Positions 7,513 through 16,739 of a DNA stretch of 64,000 bases are shown here, one piece after another. The stretch lies in NCBI GenBank assembly GCA_040506775.1, contig JBEVWC010000004.1, positions 1-64,000 of the forward strand, written 5' to 3'. The position numbers and the translations under genes were made by a program. The stretch's first letter is position 1. Each line of letters opens with the position of its first letter. Below the pieces are notes generated by a model, which saw only the letters and a list, made by a program, of their open reading frames with translations, was not told the origin of the DNA and ran no database searches. Source of the stretch: Thiodiazotropha sp040506775. GTDB taxonomy: Bacteria > Pseudomonadota > Gammaproteobacteria > Chromatiales > Chromatiaceae.

Positions 7513-8805
7513 TTATTTCTTGAAAGGTGACCAGTCCGGTTCGCGCACATCGCCCTCCTGCAGGGCGAGCCGCTGTTTCACACGCCCATCCACCGATACC
7601 GCGGCAAGCACGCCCCGGTTTCCGGCTTTGGCGCCGTAGATAATCATGCTGCCGTTGGGCGCGAAACTGGGAGATTCGTCCAGGTCGCCGTCACTCAACA
7701 CCTGCATTACCCCGGATTCGAGATCCAGCACGGCAATCCGGTAATTACCCTCCTCACGGGTAACCAGGGTGAGCAGCCGGCCATCGGGGGAATAGGAGGC
7801 CCGGGCATTGTAACTGTTCTGATAGGTCACCCGCTGGGGTGTGCCGCCAAAGGCGGAGACCTGGTAGATCTGCGGTCTTCCGCCACGATCCGAGGTGAAC
7901 ACCAGGGTGCGTCCGTCCGGAGACCACGCGGCTTCCGTATCGATCGCATAGTGACGGGTGATCTGGGTGAGCTTGCGACTCACCAGATCGTAGACATAGA
8001 CATCCGGGTTGCCCCCCTTGGAGAGGGTCATGGCCAGTTTACGCCCATCCGGTGACCAGGCCGGAGCCCCATTGATGCCCTTGAAGTTGGTGACCTTCTG
8101 GCGCTGACCGGTATACACCCCCTGGACATAGATGGCGGACTGTCCCCCTTCGAAGGAGACGTAGGCGATCTTCTGCCCGTCGGGAGACCAGGCCGGGGAC
8201 ATCAGGGGTTCGGTGGAACTGACAATGGTTTCCGGATGATAGCCGTCGGCGTCCGCCACATTGAGCGCCACCTTGGTCTCTCCGTTCGTTTGCCGGGTGG
8301 ATGAGATGTAGGCAACCCGGGTGGAGAAGGCACCGGGTACACCCAGCAGCTTTTCATAGATGAGATCGGCGATACGATGCGCGGTGCTGCGCAGATTCGG
8401 TGCGGTGGTCGGAATGTTGTAACCGGTCAACTGGGACTCACGAAACACGTCCAGCAACTGAAACTGAATCTGGTAGCCACCCGCTCCGTTGGAACGCACC
8501 TGCCCCACCACCAGGTTTTCCACCCCGAGGGCCCGCCAGTCCTTGAAGTCGACCGCTTCCAGGCTGCTCGGGCGTGCCAGCATGTCCTTCACCGGCACCG
8601 GCTTGAAACGGCCGCTGCGCTGCAGATCGGCACTGATCACCGCCGCAACATCCTCCGGCAGGCGGCCGGTACCTTCGAGACCAAAGGGCACGACGGCAAT
8701 TGGCAGGGCGCCCTCGACGCCCTCGGTGATCTCAATGGTCAGCTCAGCCTGGGCCGAGGATTGCCAAACCAATAACGCAAACAGAACATGGATGATTTTT
8801 TTCAT
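7513..8805 (-). CDS. tolB: Tol-Pal system beta-propeller protein TolB
   Basis: The 430-residue periplasmic TolB has a 20-residue signal peptide ending AQA. Its N-terminal domain (about 21-160) begins LTIEITEGVEGALPIAVVPF. A six-bladed propeller follows, with repeated blades of the form PAWSPDGQKIAYVS, PAWSPDGRKLAMT, AAWSPDGRTLVFTSDRGG and ARASYSPDGRLLTLV. It binds Pal and the TolA C-terminus and is needed for outer-membrane constriction at division. It lies between tolA (12 nt away) and pal. Confidence 0.98.
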   Translation of the reverse strand: MKKIIHVLFALLVWQSSAQAELTIEITEGVEGALPIAVVPFGLEGTGRLPEDVAAVISADLQRSGRFKPVPVKDMLARPSSLEAVDFKDWRALGVENLVVGQVRSNGAGGYQIQFQLLDVFRESQLTGYNIPTTAPNLRSTAHRIADLIYEKLLGVPGAFSTRVAYISSTRQTNGETKVALNVADADGYHPETIVSSTEPLMSPAWSPDGQKIAYVSFEGGQSAIYVQGVYTGQRQKVTNFKGINGAPAWSPDGRKLAMTLSKGGNPDVYVYDLVSRKLTQITRHYAIDTEAAWSPDGRTLVFTSDRGGRPQIYQVSAFGGTPQRVTYQNSYNARASYSPDGRLLTLVTREEGNYRIAVLDLESGVMQVLSDGDLDESPSFAPNGSMIIYGAKAGNRGVLAAVSVDGRVKQRLALQEGDVREPDWSPFKK

Positions 8806-8817
8806 AATTACAGTTGA

Positions 8818-9705
8818 TTATTTATTTGGCTTGAAGTTTAACTTTAATGTGCGGAACGACTCAAACAGGGCCCCGCTGGGTACCGGCAGAGGCGCCGACT
8901 TATACACCGCGGTCTCCACTGACCGGTCGAAGGCGTCGTTGCCACTGCTGCTGATGATGCTCACGCCGCCCGGAATCACGTCACCACCGGGTATCAGGCG
9001 CACCTGCACCACACAGGAGAGCCCCTCCGTGCTGGCGGCCGGCTTGAGCCAGCTGCGTTCGATCTGCTGCTTGATCACCGCCACATAGCGATCGATTTCG
9101 CGGCTGTTCTGTTCCGCGGCGATCTGTGCCTGCAGCGCCCGTTCCCGCTCCGCCTGGGCAGCCGCCTCGGCACGCCGACGCTCATCCTCGGCCCGGCGCT
9201 TGGCTTCCGCCTCTGCTTTACGTTTGGCTTCCGCTTCGGCCTGGCGTTTGGCCTCTGCATCCGCTTTACGCTTGGCTTCGACCTCCGCTTTGCGTTTCGC
9301 CTCCGCTTGAGCCTTGCGCTTGGCCTCTACCTCAGCCTGACGTTTGGCTTCGGCCTTCTTTTTGGCATCCGCTTCGGCTTTTCGCTTGGCTTCTGCTGCC
9401 TGCTTTTCCTTCAGCGCCTTTTGCTCAGCCAGGCGTTGCTCCTGCTTGCGTTTCTCCTGCTTCTGACGTTGCAGTTCCGCCTCACGCTGAAGCCGTTTCT
9501 GCTCTTCGGCACGTTGCTTTTCCGCCGCCGTGGGCGGCAGCTTATCCGCCTCCACGGTGTGTGCCTGGACCACGTTGACCTTGGGTGTCACCGGCTTGTC
9601 CGGTTTTGCCCAATCGACCCCGAAGATCAGGAAGAAAAGAATCGCCAGATGCAGCAGCAGCGCCGAGATCACGGCATAGGGATTGCGTTTCAGTACACCC
9701 CACAT
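8818..9705 (-). CDS. tolA: cell envelope integrity protein TolA
   Basis: TolA spans the periplasm and carries proton-motive-force energy from TolQR to TolB/Pal. The 295-residue protein has one N-terminal membrane helix (about 10-33, AVISALLLHLAILFFLIFGV), a long Ala/Lys/Glu/Arg coiled coil (about 60-205) with EAKRKAEAEAKRKA-type repeats, and a C-terminal globular domain (about 210-295). The start at 9705 (MWGVLKRNPYAV) is chosen over an in-frame ATG 36 codons earlier because the latter lies inside tolR. Only one base separates it from the tolR stop, suggesting coupled translation. The repetitive coiled-coil DNA could vary in length between strains. Confidence 0.96.
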   Translation of the reverse strand: MWGVLKRNPYAVISALLLHLAILFFLIFGVDWAKPDKPVTPKVNVVQAHTVEADKLPPTAAEKQRAEEQKRLQREAELQRQKQEKRKQEQRLAEQKALKEKQAAEAKRKAEADAKKKAEAKRQAEVEAKRKAQAEAKRKAEVEAKRKADAEAKRQAEAEAKRKAEAEAKRRAEDERRRAEAAAQAERERALQAQIAAEQNSREIDRYVAVIKQQIERSWLKPAASTEGLSCVVQVRLIPGGDVIPGGVSIISSSGNDAFDRSVETAVYKSAPLPVPSGALFESFRTLKLNFKPNK

Positions 9706-9706
9706 G

Positions 9707-10132
9707 TCAGGATTCCGGGGTTTCCGTGACCAGTCCCACACTGGGCGCGCCGCCTTCCTGCAGCAGCACCATGGCCTCGACCACCCGACCATAGGGCACG
9801 CCCCGGTCGCCACGCACCATCACCGGTGTCTTCGGTTTGTATTTCAGCACCGCGCGCACCCGGTTCACCAGATCGTCCTCACCCACCGGACTGTTTTTAC
9901 CTTCCCCCACGTCGATGAACAGATCGCCGTTGCGATCCACGGTGACGACCAGGGGTTCGTCCATTTCACTTGGCAGGGGCTCCGCATCGGCCTGGGGCAG
10001 CTCCACCTGAACGCCCTGGGTCAGCAGAGGCGCGGTAATCATGAAGATCACCAGCAGCACCAGCATCACATCGATGTAGGGCACCACGTTGATATCGGAC
10101 ATCGGACGGCGGCGATTTTTGTTACGGCTCAT
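9707..10132 (-). CDS. tolR: Tol-Pal system protein TolR
   Basis: An ExbD/TolR-family inner-membrane protein of 141 residues. It has a short basic cytoplasmic N-terminus (RNKNRRRP), one membrane helix (about 18-36) carrying the proton-pathway Asp21 (NVVPYIDVMLVLLVIFMIT), and a periplasmic domain. With TolQ it forms the proton-driven stator that energises TolA. It lies 15 nt after tolQ and one base before tolA. Confidence 0.97.
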   Translation of the reverse strand: MSRNKNRRRPMSDINVVPYIDVMLVLLVIFMITAPLLTQGVQVELPQADAEPLPSEMDEPLVVTVDRNGDLFIDVGEGKNSPVGEDDLVNRVRAVLKYKPKTPVMVRGDRGVPYGRVVEAMVLLQEGGAPSVGLVTETPES

Positions 10133-10147
10133 GCGCGTTTCGTCCGC

Positions 10148-10822
10148 TCAGGATACCGCCTGACGCTGCAGAATCGTGGCAAACTCCTCCACGAAGTCGT
10201 CATAACGATTGTTGAGTCGCTCCACGTCATTGGAATAGCGGTTGTAGGCAATCACCGCAGGTATCGCTGCGAACAGACCGATTGCGGTGGCGATCAGGGC
10301 CTCGGCAATACCCGGGGCCACCAGCGCCAGGGTCGCCTGCTTGACGTTACCCAGGGAGGTGAAGGAATTCATGATGCCCCAGACCGTACCGAACAGGCCC
10401 ACATAGGGGCTGGTGGAACCGATGGTGGCGAGGGTCGAGAGGTGATTCTCCAGACGATCCACCTCACGATTCAGGGAGACCCGCATTGATCGCTGCGCGC
10501 CCTGCACCATCGCCATGGGGTCCTTGTGCCCCTTGCTGCGCAGTCGGGCAAATTCACGGAACCCGGCGCGGAATACCGCCGCCATTCCCGATTCCTCGTT
10601 GCTCTCCCGCTCGATCTGGCGATACAGTTCGGCGAGATCGCCTCCGGACCAGAAACGGCTTTCGAACGCATCCGCCTCCCGGATCGCCCGCTTCAGCACC
10701 CGCAGACGATCGAAGATCATGCTCCAGGAACTGATCGATGCGAACATCAACAGCGCAATGACCCCCTTCACCACAGGACTGGCATTGAGGATAAGGTGGG
10801 TAATGGAGAGGTCAGTCGACAT
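10148..10822 (-). CDS. tolQ: Tol-Pal system protein TolQ
   Basis: An ExbB/TolQ-family proton channel subunit of 224 residues with three membrane segments (about 12-35, 135-157 and 168-192). Conserved text includes LATIGSTSPYVGLFGTVWGI and APGIAEALIATAIGLFAAIP. The start at 10822 (MSTDLSITHLILNAS) is chosen; the frame extends upstream only within ybgC. It overlaps the end of ybgC by 11 nt, which indicates translational coupling. Confidence 0.97.
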   Translation of the reverse strand: MSTDLSITHLILNASPVVKGVIALLMFASISSWSMIFDRLRVLKRAIREADAFESRFWSGGDLAELYRQIERESNEESGMAAVFRAGFREFARLRSKGHKDPMAMVQGAQRSMRVSLNREVDRLENHLSTLATIGSTSPYVGLFGTVWGIMNSFTSLGNVKQATLALVAPGIAEALIATAIGLFAAIPAVIAYNRYSNDVERLNNRYDDFVEEFATILQRQAVS

Positions 10823-11240
10823 CCGCGATCTCCGACAGTATTTTTTCAGGAATGGGTGTAGGACGCATGGTTTCCAAATCCACGCAGGCAATTTTGATCT
10901 CGCCTTTACATAACAGCTGCGCATCCCCCACGCGAACCACTTCCTGATAGAAGGTCAGGCTGGCGCGCCCTTTATGGGACAGGCTTGCGGACACCTCGAG
11001 TGCATCGTTGAACCGGGCCGGGTGATGGTAGCCCACATTCACCTGTCGAACTGCGAAGATGATCCCGTCTTGCCGCAACAACTGATCCTGTTCAAAGCCC
11101 AGGCTGCGCAACCACTCGGTGCGCGCCCGCTCCATGAACTTGAGGTAGTTGGCATAGTACACCACACCACCGGAATCGGTGTCTTCGTAATACACCCGTA
11201 CCGGCCAGGTGAAACGCGGTTGACTGCTGTTCATGTCCAT
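10812..11240 (-). CDS. ybgC: acyl-CoA thioesterase YbgC
   Basis: A 142-residue hotdog-fold thioesterase, the usual first gene of tol-pal operons. It carries the family signature YYEDTDSGGVVYYANYLKF with the catalytic Asp at residue 22 and ERARTEWLRSLGF next. It hydrolyses short or medium acyl thioesters in the cytoplasm and is linked to phospholipid metabolism. The ATG two codons later is an alternative start. A 57-nt gap separates it from ruvB, so a promoter for the Tol operon may lie there. Confidence 0.95.
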   Translation of the reverse strand: MDMNSSQPRFTWPVRVYYEDTDSGGVVYYANYLKFMERARTEWLRSLGFEQDQLLRQDGIIFAVRQVNVGYHHPARFNDALEVSASLSHKGRASLTFYQEVVRVGDAQLLCKGEIKIACVDLETMRPTPIPEKILSEIADVD

Positions 11241-11297
11241 TGATTCTGCGATGCTATCTGAGTTCCCGTAATCATTGTCATTGCCATTCCCCGGGTT

Positions 11298-12332
11298 TCA
11301 GGGATTGAACAGATCTCCGGCAGATGATTGTTGCACAGGCGCCAGTCCGAAGTGCAGATAGGCGGCCTGGGTGGCCACCCGTCCCCGCGGGGTGCGCATG
11401 AGAAAACCCTGCTGAATCAGATAGGGTTCGAGTACGTCCTCGATGGTCCCCTTCTCCTCGCCGATCGCTGCCGCCAGGTTGTCCACTCCAACCGGCCCGC
11501 CGTCGAACTTTTCAATCACCGCGAGGAGCAGTCTACGGTCCATGCTGTCGAAGCCGTTGCCGTCCACGTTAAGCATCTTCAGTGCCCGGTCGGCCAGATC
11601 CGCGGAGATATGTCCATCACCCTTGACCTGGGCGTAATCCCGCACCCGCCGCAGCAGGCGGTTGGCGATTCGCGGGGTACCCCGGGAACGCCGCGCCACC
11701 TCGTCCGCGCCGGCCGGATCGATGCCGATATTCAGGATTCCTGCCGAACGGCTGACGATGCGCGCCAGATCCTGGGCCGGATAGAACTCCAGGCGCTGCA
11801 CGATCCCGAACCGGTCACGCAGGGGTGAAGTCAATAACCCGGCCCGGGTGGTGGCGCCTACCAGGGTGAAGGGGGGCAGATCGAGTTTGATGGAACGGGC
11901 GGCGGGTCCCTCGCCAATCATGATGTCGAGCTGGAAATCCTCCATCGCCGGATAGAGCACCTCCTCGACCACCGGACTGAGCCGATGGATCTCGTCGACA
12001 AACAGCACATCGTGGGGTTCCAGGTTGGTGAGCAGCGCCGCCAGATCTCCCGGCTTCTCCAGCACCGGCCCCGAAGTCTGGCGCAGATTGACGCCCATCT
12101 CATTGGCGATGATGTGCGCCAGGGTGGTCTTGCCCAGACCCGGGGGACCGAAGATCAGGACGTGATCGAGGGCCTCGCCCCGACCCCGGGCGGCCGGGAT
12201 GAAGATCTCCATCTGCTCCCGCACCACCTCCTGGCCCACATAGTCGCACAGGCGTTTCGGCCGGATCGCCCGGTCCACGGCCTCGTCGTCGCCGCTGGCT
12301 TCGCCATTGATCAGTCTGGGTTCTTCAATCAC
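11298..12332 (-). CDS. ruvB: Holliday junction branch migration ATPase RuvB
   Basis: The 344-residue AAA+ motor of the RuvABC resolvasome. Walker A is GPPGLGKTT at 62-70, Walker B is FVDEIHRL near 111-118, and sensor I falls in VGATTRAGLLTSPLRDRFG. The C-terminal winged helix ends with RTPRGRVATQAAYLHFGL. Length and content are normal. It lies 10 nt downstream of ruvA and pumps DNA through the RuvA tetramer. Confidence 0.98.
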   Translation of the reverse strand: MIEEPRLINGEASGDDEAVDRAIRPKRLCDYVGQEVVREQMEIFIPAARGRGEALDHVLIFGPPGLGKTTLAHIIANEMGVNLRQTSGPVLEKPGDLAALLTNLEPHDVLFVDEIHRLSPVVEEVLYPAMEDFQLDIMIGEGPAARSIKLDLPPFTLVGATTRAGLLTSPLRDRFGIVQRLEFYPAQDLARIVSRSAGILNIGIDPAGADEVARRSRGTPRIANRLLRRVRDYAQVKGDGHISADLADRALKMLNVDGNGFDSMDRRLLLAVIEKFDGGPVGVDNLAAAIGEEKGTIEDVLEPYLIQQGFLMRTPRGRVATQAAYLHFGLAPVQQSSAGDLFNP

Positions 12333-12342
12333 TGCCTGTCCG

Positions 12343-12951
12343 TCACTGCTTGACCGTCCCCTGCAGGGCCGCGCGTATCAGGGCCTCGCTGTCCATGCCC
12401 TCGGTGGCCACCGCCTTGACCATACGCTGGGCCTCCTGGGCTTTGTAACCCAGGGCGACCAGGGCGGCAAGGGCGTCCGAGGTCGCGGAGGGTGCGGGAA
12501 CCGACCCGCCACCCGTGGGATTCGGCACCACCCCGCCGCTGTCGCCGAGCCCGGCCAGCCGATCGCGCATCTCGACAATCAGTCGCTCTGCGGTCTTGCG
12601 GCCGATCCCCGGCAGCCGTACCAGGGTGGCCACGTCCTCGCTTTCCACGCAGCGGGTGAACTCCTGGGCATTCATTCCAGAGAGAATCGCCAGCGCCATC
12701 TTGGCGCCCACCCCGCTGACCTTGAGCAGGCTGCGGAACAGGCTGCGCTCGGTTTCACTGCCGAAGGCGTAGAGCACATGGGCATCCTCCCGCACGATCA
12801 GGTGGGTGAGCAGGCTCACGCTCTGCCCCACGTCGGGGAGATTGAAAAAGGTCGACAGGGGGGCTTCCAGTTCATAGCCCACCCCTTGCACATCGAGCAG
12901 CAGATGGGGGGCCTGCTTGGCAGCGATCTCGCCGCGTAACCGGCCGATCAT
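12343..12951 (-). CDS. ruvA: Holliday junction branch migration protein RuvA
   Basis: RuvA binds four-way DNA junctions as a tetramer and loads RuvB. The 202-residue protein has an N-terminal OB fold (MIGRLRGEIAAKQAPHLLLD), two helix-hairpin-helix motifs (LLKVSGVGAKMALAILSG and LVRLPGIGRKTAERLIVEM), a flexible Pro/Gly/Ser linker and a C-terminal RuvB-binding domain. It overlaps the ruvC stop by 4 nt. Confidence 0.98.
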   Translation of the reverse strand: MIGRLRGEIAAKQAPHLLLDVQGVGYELEAPLSTFFNLPDVGQSVSLLTHLIVREDAHVLYAFGSETERSLFRSLLKVSGVGAKMALAILSGMNAQEFTRCVESEDVATLVRLPGIGRKTAERLIVEMRDRLAGLGDSGGVVPNPTGGGSVPAPSATSDALAALVALGYKAQEAQRMVKAVATEGMDSEALIRAALQGTVKQ

Positions 12952-13457
12952 TGCACACCCCGCTTGAGTCCGCCCAGGGCGACCCCGTTCAGGGATCGCG
13001 TGTGCGCATGACTGAGGGCCACCGCCAGGGCATCGGCAGCGTCCGCCTGGGGGCGCTGACTCAGACCCAGAAGCATCCGGACCATGTGCTGGACCTGGGA
13101 TTTTTCCGCCCGTCCTGTGCCCACGATTGCCTGCTTGATGCCCCGAGGCGAGTATTCGGCCACCGGCAGCCCCAGATTCACTGCGGCACAGATCGCCGCA
13201 CCCCGGGCCTGCCCGAGTTTCAGCGCGGAGGACGGATTCTTGGATACAAAGACCTGTTCGATCGCCATAATCTCAGGCTGGTGTTCGTTGATGATCGCGG
13301 TGAGACCCGCATAGATCTGACCGAGTCTGGGGGCGAGTTCCTCACCCTCCAGACGGAGCACCCCGTGAGCCAGGTGACGGGACCGCATGCCATCCGACTC
13401 GATCACCCCGTAGCCGGTGGCTCGGGATCCAGGATCCACACCAATTATTCTTATCAT
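12948..13457 (-). CDS. ruvC: crossover junction endodeoxyribonuclease RuvC
   Basis: RuvC cuts Holliday junctions symmetrically. The 169-residue protein shows the catalytic acids expected of the family: Asp8 in IIGVDPGSRATGYG, Glu in AIEQVFVSKNPSSALKLGQA, and the paired Asp in QADAADALAVALSH. It directly abuts the yebC stop and overlaps ruvA by 4 nt, giving the classical yebC-ruvC-ruvA-ruvB order. Confidence 0.98.
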   Translation of the reverse strand: MIRIIGVDPGSRATGYGVIESDGMRSRHLAHGVLRLEGEELAPRLGQIYAGLTAIINEHQPEIMAIEQVFVSKNPSSALKLGQARGAAICAAVNLGLPVAEYSPRGIKQAIVGTGRAEKSQVQHMVRMLLGLSQRPQADAADALAVALSHAHTRSLNGVALGGLKRGVQ

Positions 13458-14204
13458 TCAGCCCACTGCATCAAGGATTTCATCTGAAATCTCGGCATTG
13501 GTATAGACATCCTGAACATCATCCAGGTCCTCCAGCATGTCCACCATGCGCAGCAGTTTCTCCGCGTCATCCGCCTCCAGAACCGCCTGTGTGGACGCCA
13601 CATAGGTGACCTCGTCGTTACCGGGTTCCAGGCCTGCATCGAGAAGTGCGTCCTTCACCTGGGTGAAATCATCCGGGTTGGTCATCACGTCGATGGAACC
13701 GTCATCCTGGGTCACCACGTCTTCGGCACCCGCCTCTATGGCCACCTCCATGACCCGCTCCTCGTCCGTGCCCGGGGCAAAGCTGATGATGCCCTGCTTG
13801 GTGAAGAGATAGCTGACCGAGCCGTCGGTGCCAAGATTGCCGCCGAGCTTGCTGAACGCGTGGCGTACTTCCGAGGCGGTACGGTTACGGTTATCGGTCA
13901 TGCAGTCGACCATCACCGCGGTGCCACCGGGGCCGTAACCCTCATAGCGGATTTCATCGTAATTATCTCCGTCAGTATCACCGGAACCCCGCTTGATCGC
14001 GCGTTCGATGGTATCCTTCGGCATGTTGGCCCCCAGACCCTTGTCCACAGCCAGACGCAGGCGGGGGTTGGCATTGATATCGCCACCACCCATCCTGGCA
14101 GCCACGGTGATCTCGCGGATCAGCTTGGTCCAGATTTTTCCGCGTTTCTTGTCGACCGCGGCTTTCTTATGCTTGATATTGGCCCACTTACTGTGTCCTG
14201 CCAT
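13458..14204 (-). CDS. yebC: YebC/TACO1-family protein
   Basis: A 248-residue YebC-family protein starting MAGHSKWANIKHKKAAVD, the hallmark N-terminus. Other family text includes NPRLRLAVDKGLGANMP and EGYGPGGTAVMVDCMTDNRN. Members were long annotated as transcriptional regulators; recent work links them to translation through proline-rich stretches. It is the first gene of the ruv block, with divergent HDOD gene 190 nt away, so both promoters probably lie at 14205-14394. Confidence 0.96.
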   Translation of the reverse strand: MAGHSKWANIKHKKAAVDKKRGKIWTKLIREITVAARMGGGDINANPRLRLAVDKGLGANMPKDTIERAIKRGSGDTDGDNYDEIRYEGYGPGGTAVMVDCMTDNRNRTASEVRHAFSKLGGNLGTDGSVSYLFTKQGIISFAPGTDEERVMEVAIEAGAEDVVTQDDGSIDVMTNPDDFTQVKDALLDAGLEPGNDEVTYVASTQAVLEADDAEKLLRMVDMLEDLDDVQDVYTNAEISDEILDAVG

Positions 14205-14394
14205 ACAAACCTCTCAAAACAGACTATGCAAAAACCGGGGCATTTTATCATTCACCCTTGCGCACAGAAACTCGGGATTTTTTTACCTGATTGATGCAAA
14301 CTTTGCGGCAATAAAAAAATGGCCCAGGGCAATCGTCTTCCGCGGATTTCCACGGGCCAGGAAATGCAACAACACAGGAATCACGAGTAGCGCA

Positions 14395-15819
14395 ATGACC
14401 CGCACGGTCCAGGACTGGGTATCCCAACTCTCGACACAAACCCTGCCGGTGATGCGCCGGACCTTGACCCATGTGCGGGATCTGCTCAATCAAAGCAGCG
14501 TCAACCACACCCGCCTGTCCGAGGTAATCGCCCGGGATCCCGGTTTCAGCCTGACCATCATTCAGAAACTCAGCAGCCTGCCCAACCCGCCCAGGGAGGC
14601 AATCTCGCGGGTATCCCTGGCAATCCCGCTGCTGGGTATGGGCATCGTTGATCAGGCCAGCCGCACCTTGCCCTGCCTGGAGGACCGCCTGCAGGGTCCG
14701 CCCCGGCGCGGCCTCATCGACTGCTACAGCCGGGCAGTGCACGCGGCGCATTATGCCCAAGGCATCGCCGAGTGGCGACGAGCCCCGGAAAGCAAGGACC
14801 TGTACACCGCGGCGTTGCTGCATGACCTGGGTGAAATGGCACTCTGGTGCGCGGAGCCGGACACCATGTTGAGCCTGCACCGGCGCATACAGGGTGGTGA
14901 TGATCGTGAAAACGTGGCCCGGGAACTGCTCGGCACCACCTTCGAGGAACTCAGCGCCCATTTGAGTCACGCCTGGCGCCTGCCCGCAGCCATCGAGGAA
15001 GCCCAGGGGCTGTCCAACAGCTACCAGCCCACACCCCTGACGGTGATGCTGGCATCCGCCCTCGCCCGCGAATCCAGTCTGGGATGGAACCGCCCCGAGA
15101 CCCTGGAAAGTCTGGAACTGCTGGCGGAGTTCCTGGAAATCCCTGAGGACAGGGCCAGCGCCATGATCCATCGCCTGGCCGCGGAGACCGCCCGCGATAT
15201 CAGTATCCTGCCGATACCATTACCGGCATTTCACCTGCTGAGCCTACCGCTTGCATCCGCGGAACCCGAAGAGTCGGTCGAGGTTGTACAACCGAATGTC
15301 CCGACCGAGGAGCATCAAAAACCTGCGCAGAGCAAGACCGAACCCCCAGCACCCCCTCCCCCTGCCGCCGCCCAGCGCGGCAATCCTTTGCAGGAACTGA
15401 TCAACGAAGCCCTCCACCGTATGGAGGATGATTTAGGCCTGAGTCGCGCCATGTTCGCCATGCTGACACCCGACAAGGTGGCTCTGAAGGCCCGTCTGGT
15501 AATCGAATCAGAACATCAACTCTCCTTGAAGAGTTTTATGCTCAATATCGATAAACCCAGTTTGTTCAGTATTTTGATGAAAAAACCTCAGGCCGTTTCA
15601 CTGAACCGAAACAATGCCGACAAGTACCTGCCCATGATTCCTCCATCCGCCCGGGAACAGATCAACACCAGCGGGTTTGTCGCCATGTCGATATTCATCA
15701 AAAACAAACCGGTGGGTCTGTTCTACGCCGACAACGGCCTTAGTGGACCCGGAGTCACCCGTCATCAGTTTGAGAACTTCAAAGTAATCTGCCAGGGCAT
15801 CACGAAAAGCATTGGGTAA
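14395..15819 (+). CDS. HDOD domain signalling protein with C-terminal GAF-like domain
   Basis: A 474-residue cytoplasmic protein. Residues about 5-210 form an HDOD domain (VIARDPGFSLTIIQKLSS, then IPLLGMGIV), which keeps an HD pair at His143-Asp144 in ALLHDLGEMALW; many HDOD proteins lose it. A Pro-rich linker (about 300-330, APPPPAAA) leads into a GAF-like domain (about 335-474, ending VGLFYADNG and FKVICQGI). Such proteins regulate motility, biofilm or cyclic-nucleotide signalling, but the partner is unknown. The start at 14395 is chosen because longer versions of the frame run into yebC on the other strand. No strong ribosome binding site is visible. Confidence 0.8.
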   Translation: MTRTVQDWVSQLSTQTLPVMRRTLTHVRDLLNQSSVNHTRLSEVIARDPGFSLTIIQKLSSLPNPPREAISRVSLAIPLLGMGIVDQASRTLPCLEDRLQGPPRRGLIDCYSRAVHAAHYAQGIAEWRRAPESKDLYTAALLHDLGEMALWCAEPDTMLSLHRRIQGGDDRENVARELLGTTFEELSAHLSHAWRLPAAIEEAQGLSNSYQPTPLTVMLASALARESSLGWNRPETLESLELLAEFLEIPEDRASAMIHRLAAETARDISILPIPLPAFHLLSLPLASAEPEESVEVVQPNVPTEEHQKPAQSKTEPPAPPPPAAAQRGNPLQELINEALHRMEDDLGLSRAMFAMLTPDKVALKARLVIESEHQLSLKSFMLNIDKPSLFSILMKKPQAVSLNRNNADKYLPMIPPSAREQINTSGFVAMSIFIKNKPVGLFYADNGLSGPGVTRHQFENFKVICQGITKSIG

Positions 15820-15841
15820 CCCTGACAGATCACCGGTGTGT

Positions 15842-15867
15842 GTTCGGATTGCACCTGATCCGAGAAC
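15842..15867. terminator. possible bidirectional terminator between convergent genes
   Basis: An imperfect hairpin (TCGGAT 15844-15849 / ATCCGA 15858-15863) lies in the 57-nt gap between the convergent HDOD and XRE genes. There is no strong T-run. Confidence 0.3.
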
Positions 15868-15876
15868 GCACGCACG

Positions 15877-16617
15877 CTACCGCCTGACGTGACGCAGTTT
15901 TGCAAACACACTGAATTCCCAGGACCGCAACGCCAGCATCAGACTGCTACCCTGCCTTTGAGACAGGGGCAGCACCGCGTCCTCATCGTGCAGCCGGTAA
16001 AATTCCCGGGTCACCTTCTTCAATTGTCTCAGCAACGCAATGCGGGAATTCTCTGATAAAACCCCGTTGATAAAGATCAGCCCCTCGTCCTCCTGCTGAA
16101 ATTTGGCTGAGAGGAACTCAGGCTGGGCATACTGCTGAAAGAAATTCTGGATCGGTCCGTTCGGCCGCCAGGTAAATTGTTTGTCGACCGAGAGCTTGAA
16201 GCGGTTGAACGGCAACAGATCGATGATATGCAGCCGATCCAGCTTGGCCAGCAATTGGATGAGTTCGCTCTCCGAGAGGGCATACTCGCTGAGAATCTGC
16301 TCAAACCGCCAATGATTGAAGGCGCAGATCGCCACCAGCAGCAACTTGGTGTTACCCACCATCTCCCGTTCCTGATCCTCGGTCAGCATGCTGATGCGTT
16401 CACGCCCTTCAACCATCTTCTGCATCAGATCCGAGAGCTCCAGATCCACCAGTTCACAAACCTTCTCCAGTCTCGCGACCGAAAAACTCCTTTCTGCAAA
16501 CAGCCGTTTGACACTGTTCTCGGAGAGTTGCAACGCAGCAGCCACCTCCCGATAGGTCAGGCCCTTGGCGCGTAGTTCGTGTTTCAGGGTTTCAAGCAGA
16601 GCATCCACCTGGCTCAT
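15877..16617 (-). CDS. XRE-family helix-turn-helix regulator
   Basis: A 246-residue DNA-binding protein. An XRE/Cro-type helix-turn-helix occupies about 10-65 (LTYREVAAALQLSENSVKRL, then SVARLEKVCELVDLELSDLM). The rest is a helical and beta domain of unknown ligand (SENSRIALLRQLKKVTREFY), ending KLRHVRR. The gene has operator-like DNA 19-43 nt upstream of its start, and a related sequence lies before the VIT/VWA gene at 19.6 kb (see separate entries). I infer autoregulation and control of the VWA-rhombosortase pair. Confidence 0.85.
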   Translation of the reverse strand: MSQVDALLETLKHELRAKGLTYREVAAALQLSENSVKRLFAERSFSVARLEKVCELVDLELSDLMQKMVEGRERISMLTEDQEREMVGNTKLLLVAICAFNHWRFEQILSEYALSESELIQLLAKLDRLHIIDLLPFNRFKLSVDKQFTWRPNGPIQNFFQQYAQPEFLSAKFQQEDEGLIFINGVLSENSRIALLRQLKKVTREFYRLHDEDAVLPLSQRQGSSLMLALRSWEFSVFAKLRHVRR

Positions 16618-16635
16618 CGTCCACTCCCGTCAGGA

Positions 16636-16660
16636 AAAGCACCCAATATACGGCACTTTC
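16636..16660. promoter_or_regulatory. operator-like sequence upstream of the XRE gene
   Basis: The 3' half reads ATATACGGCACTTTC (16646-16660) and matches the site at 19481-19495 in 14 of 15 bases. The 5' half (AAAGCACCCA) is a weak mirror of it. A partial direct repeat, CACCCAATAT, occurs at 16640-16649 and again at 16671-16680. The position, just before the regulator's own start, is typical of autoregulation. Confidence 0.5.
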
Positions 16661-16739
16661 TTAACCCGGCCACCCAATATGTCGTTTTCAGCCAAAGAGA
16701 TCCTGCGTTGAAAGCCGCTTCGAAATGCAACCGATTGGG

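Noticed and set aside
9126..9578. Long plus-strand open frame opposite tolA.
   Set aside because: It is the complement of the Ala/Lys/Glu coiled-coil repeats of tolA and has no own start region or family match.
13993..14394. Upstream extension of the HDOD protein to 608 residues.
   Set aside because: This part lies opposite yebC and has no similarity to HDOD proteins.
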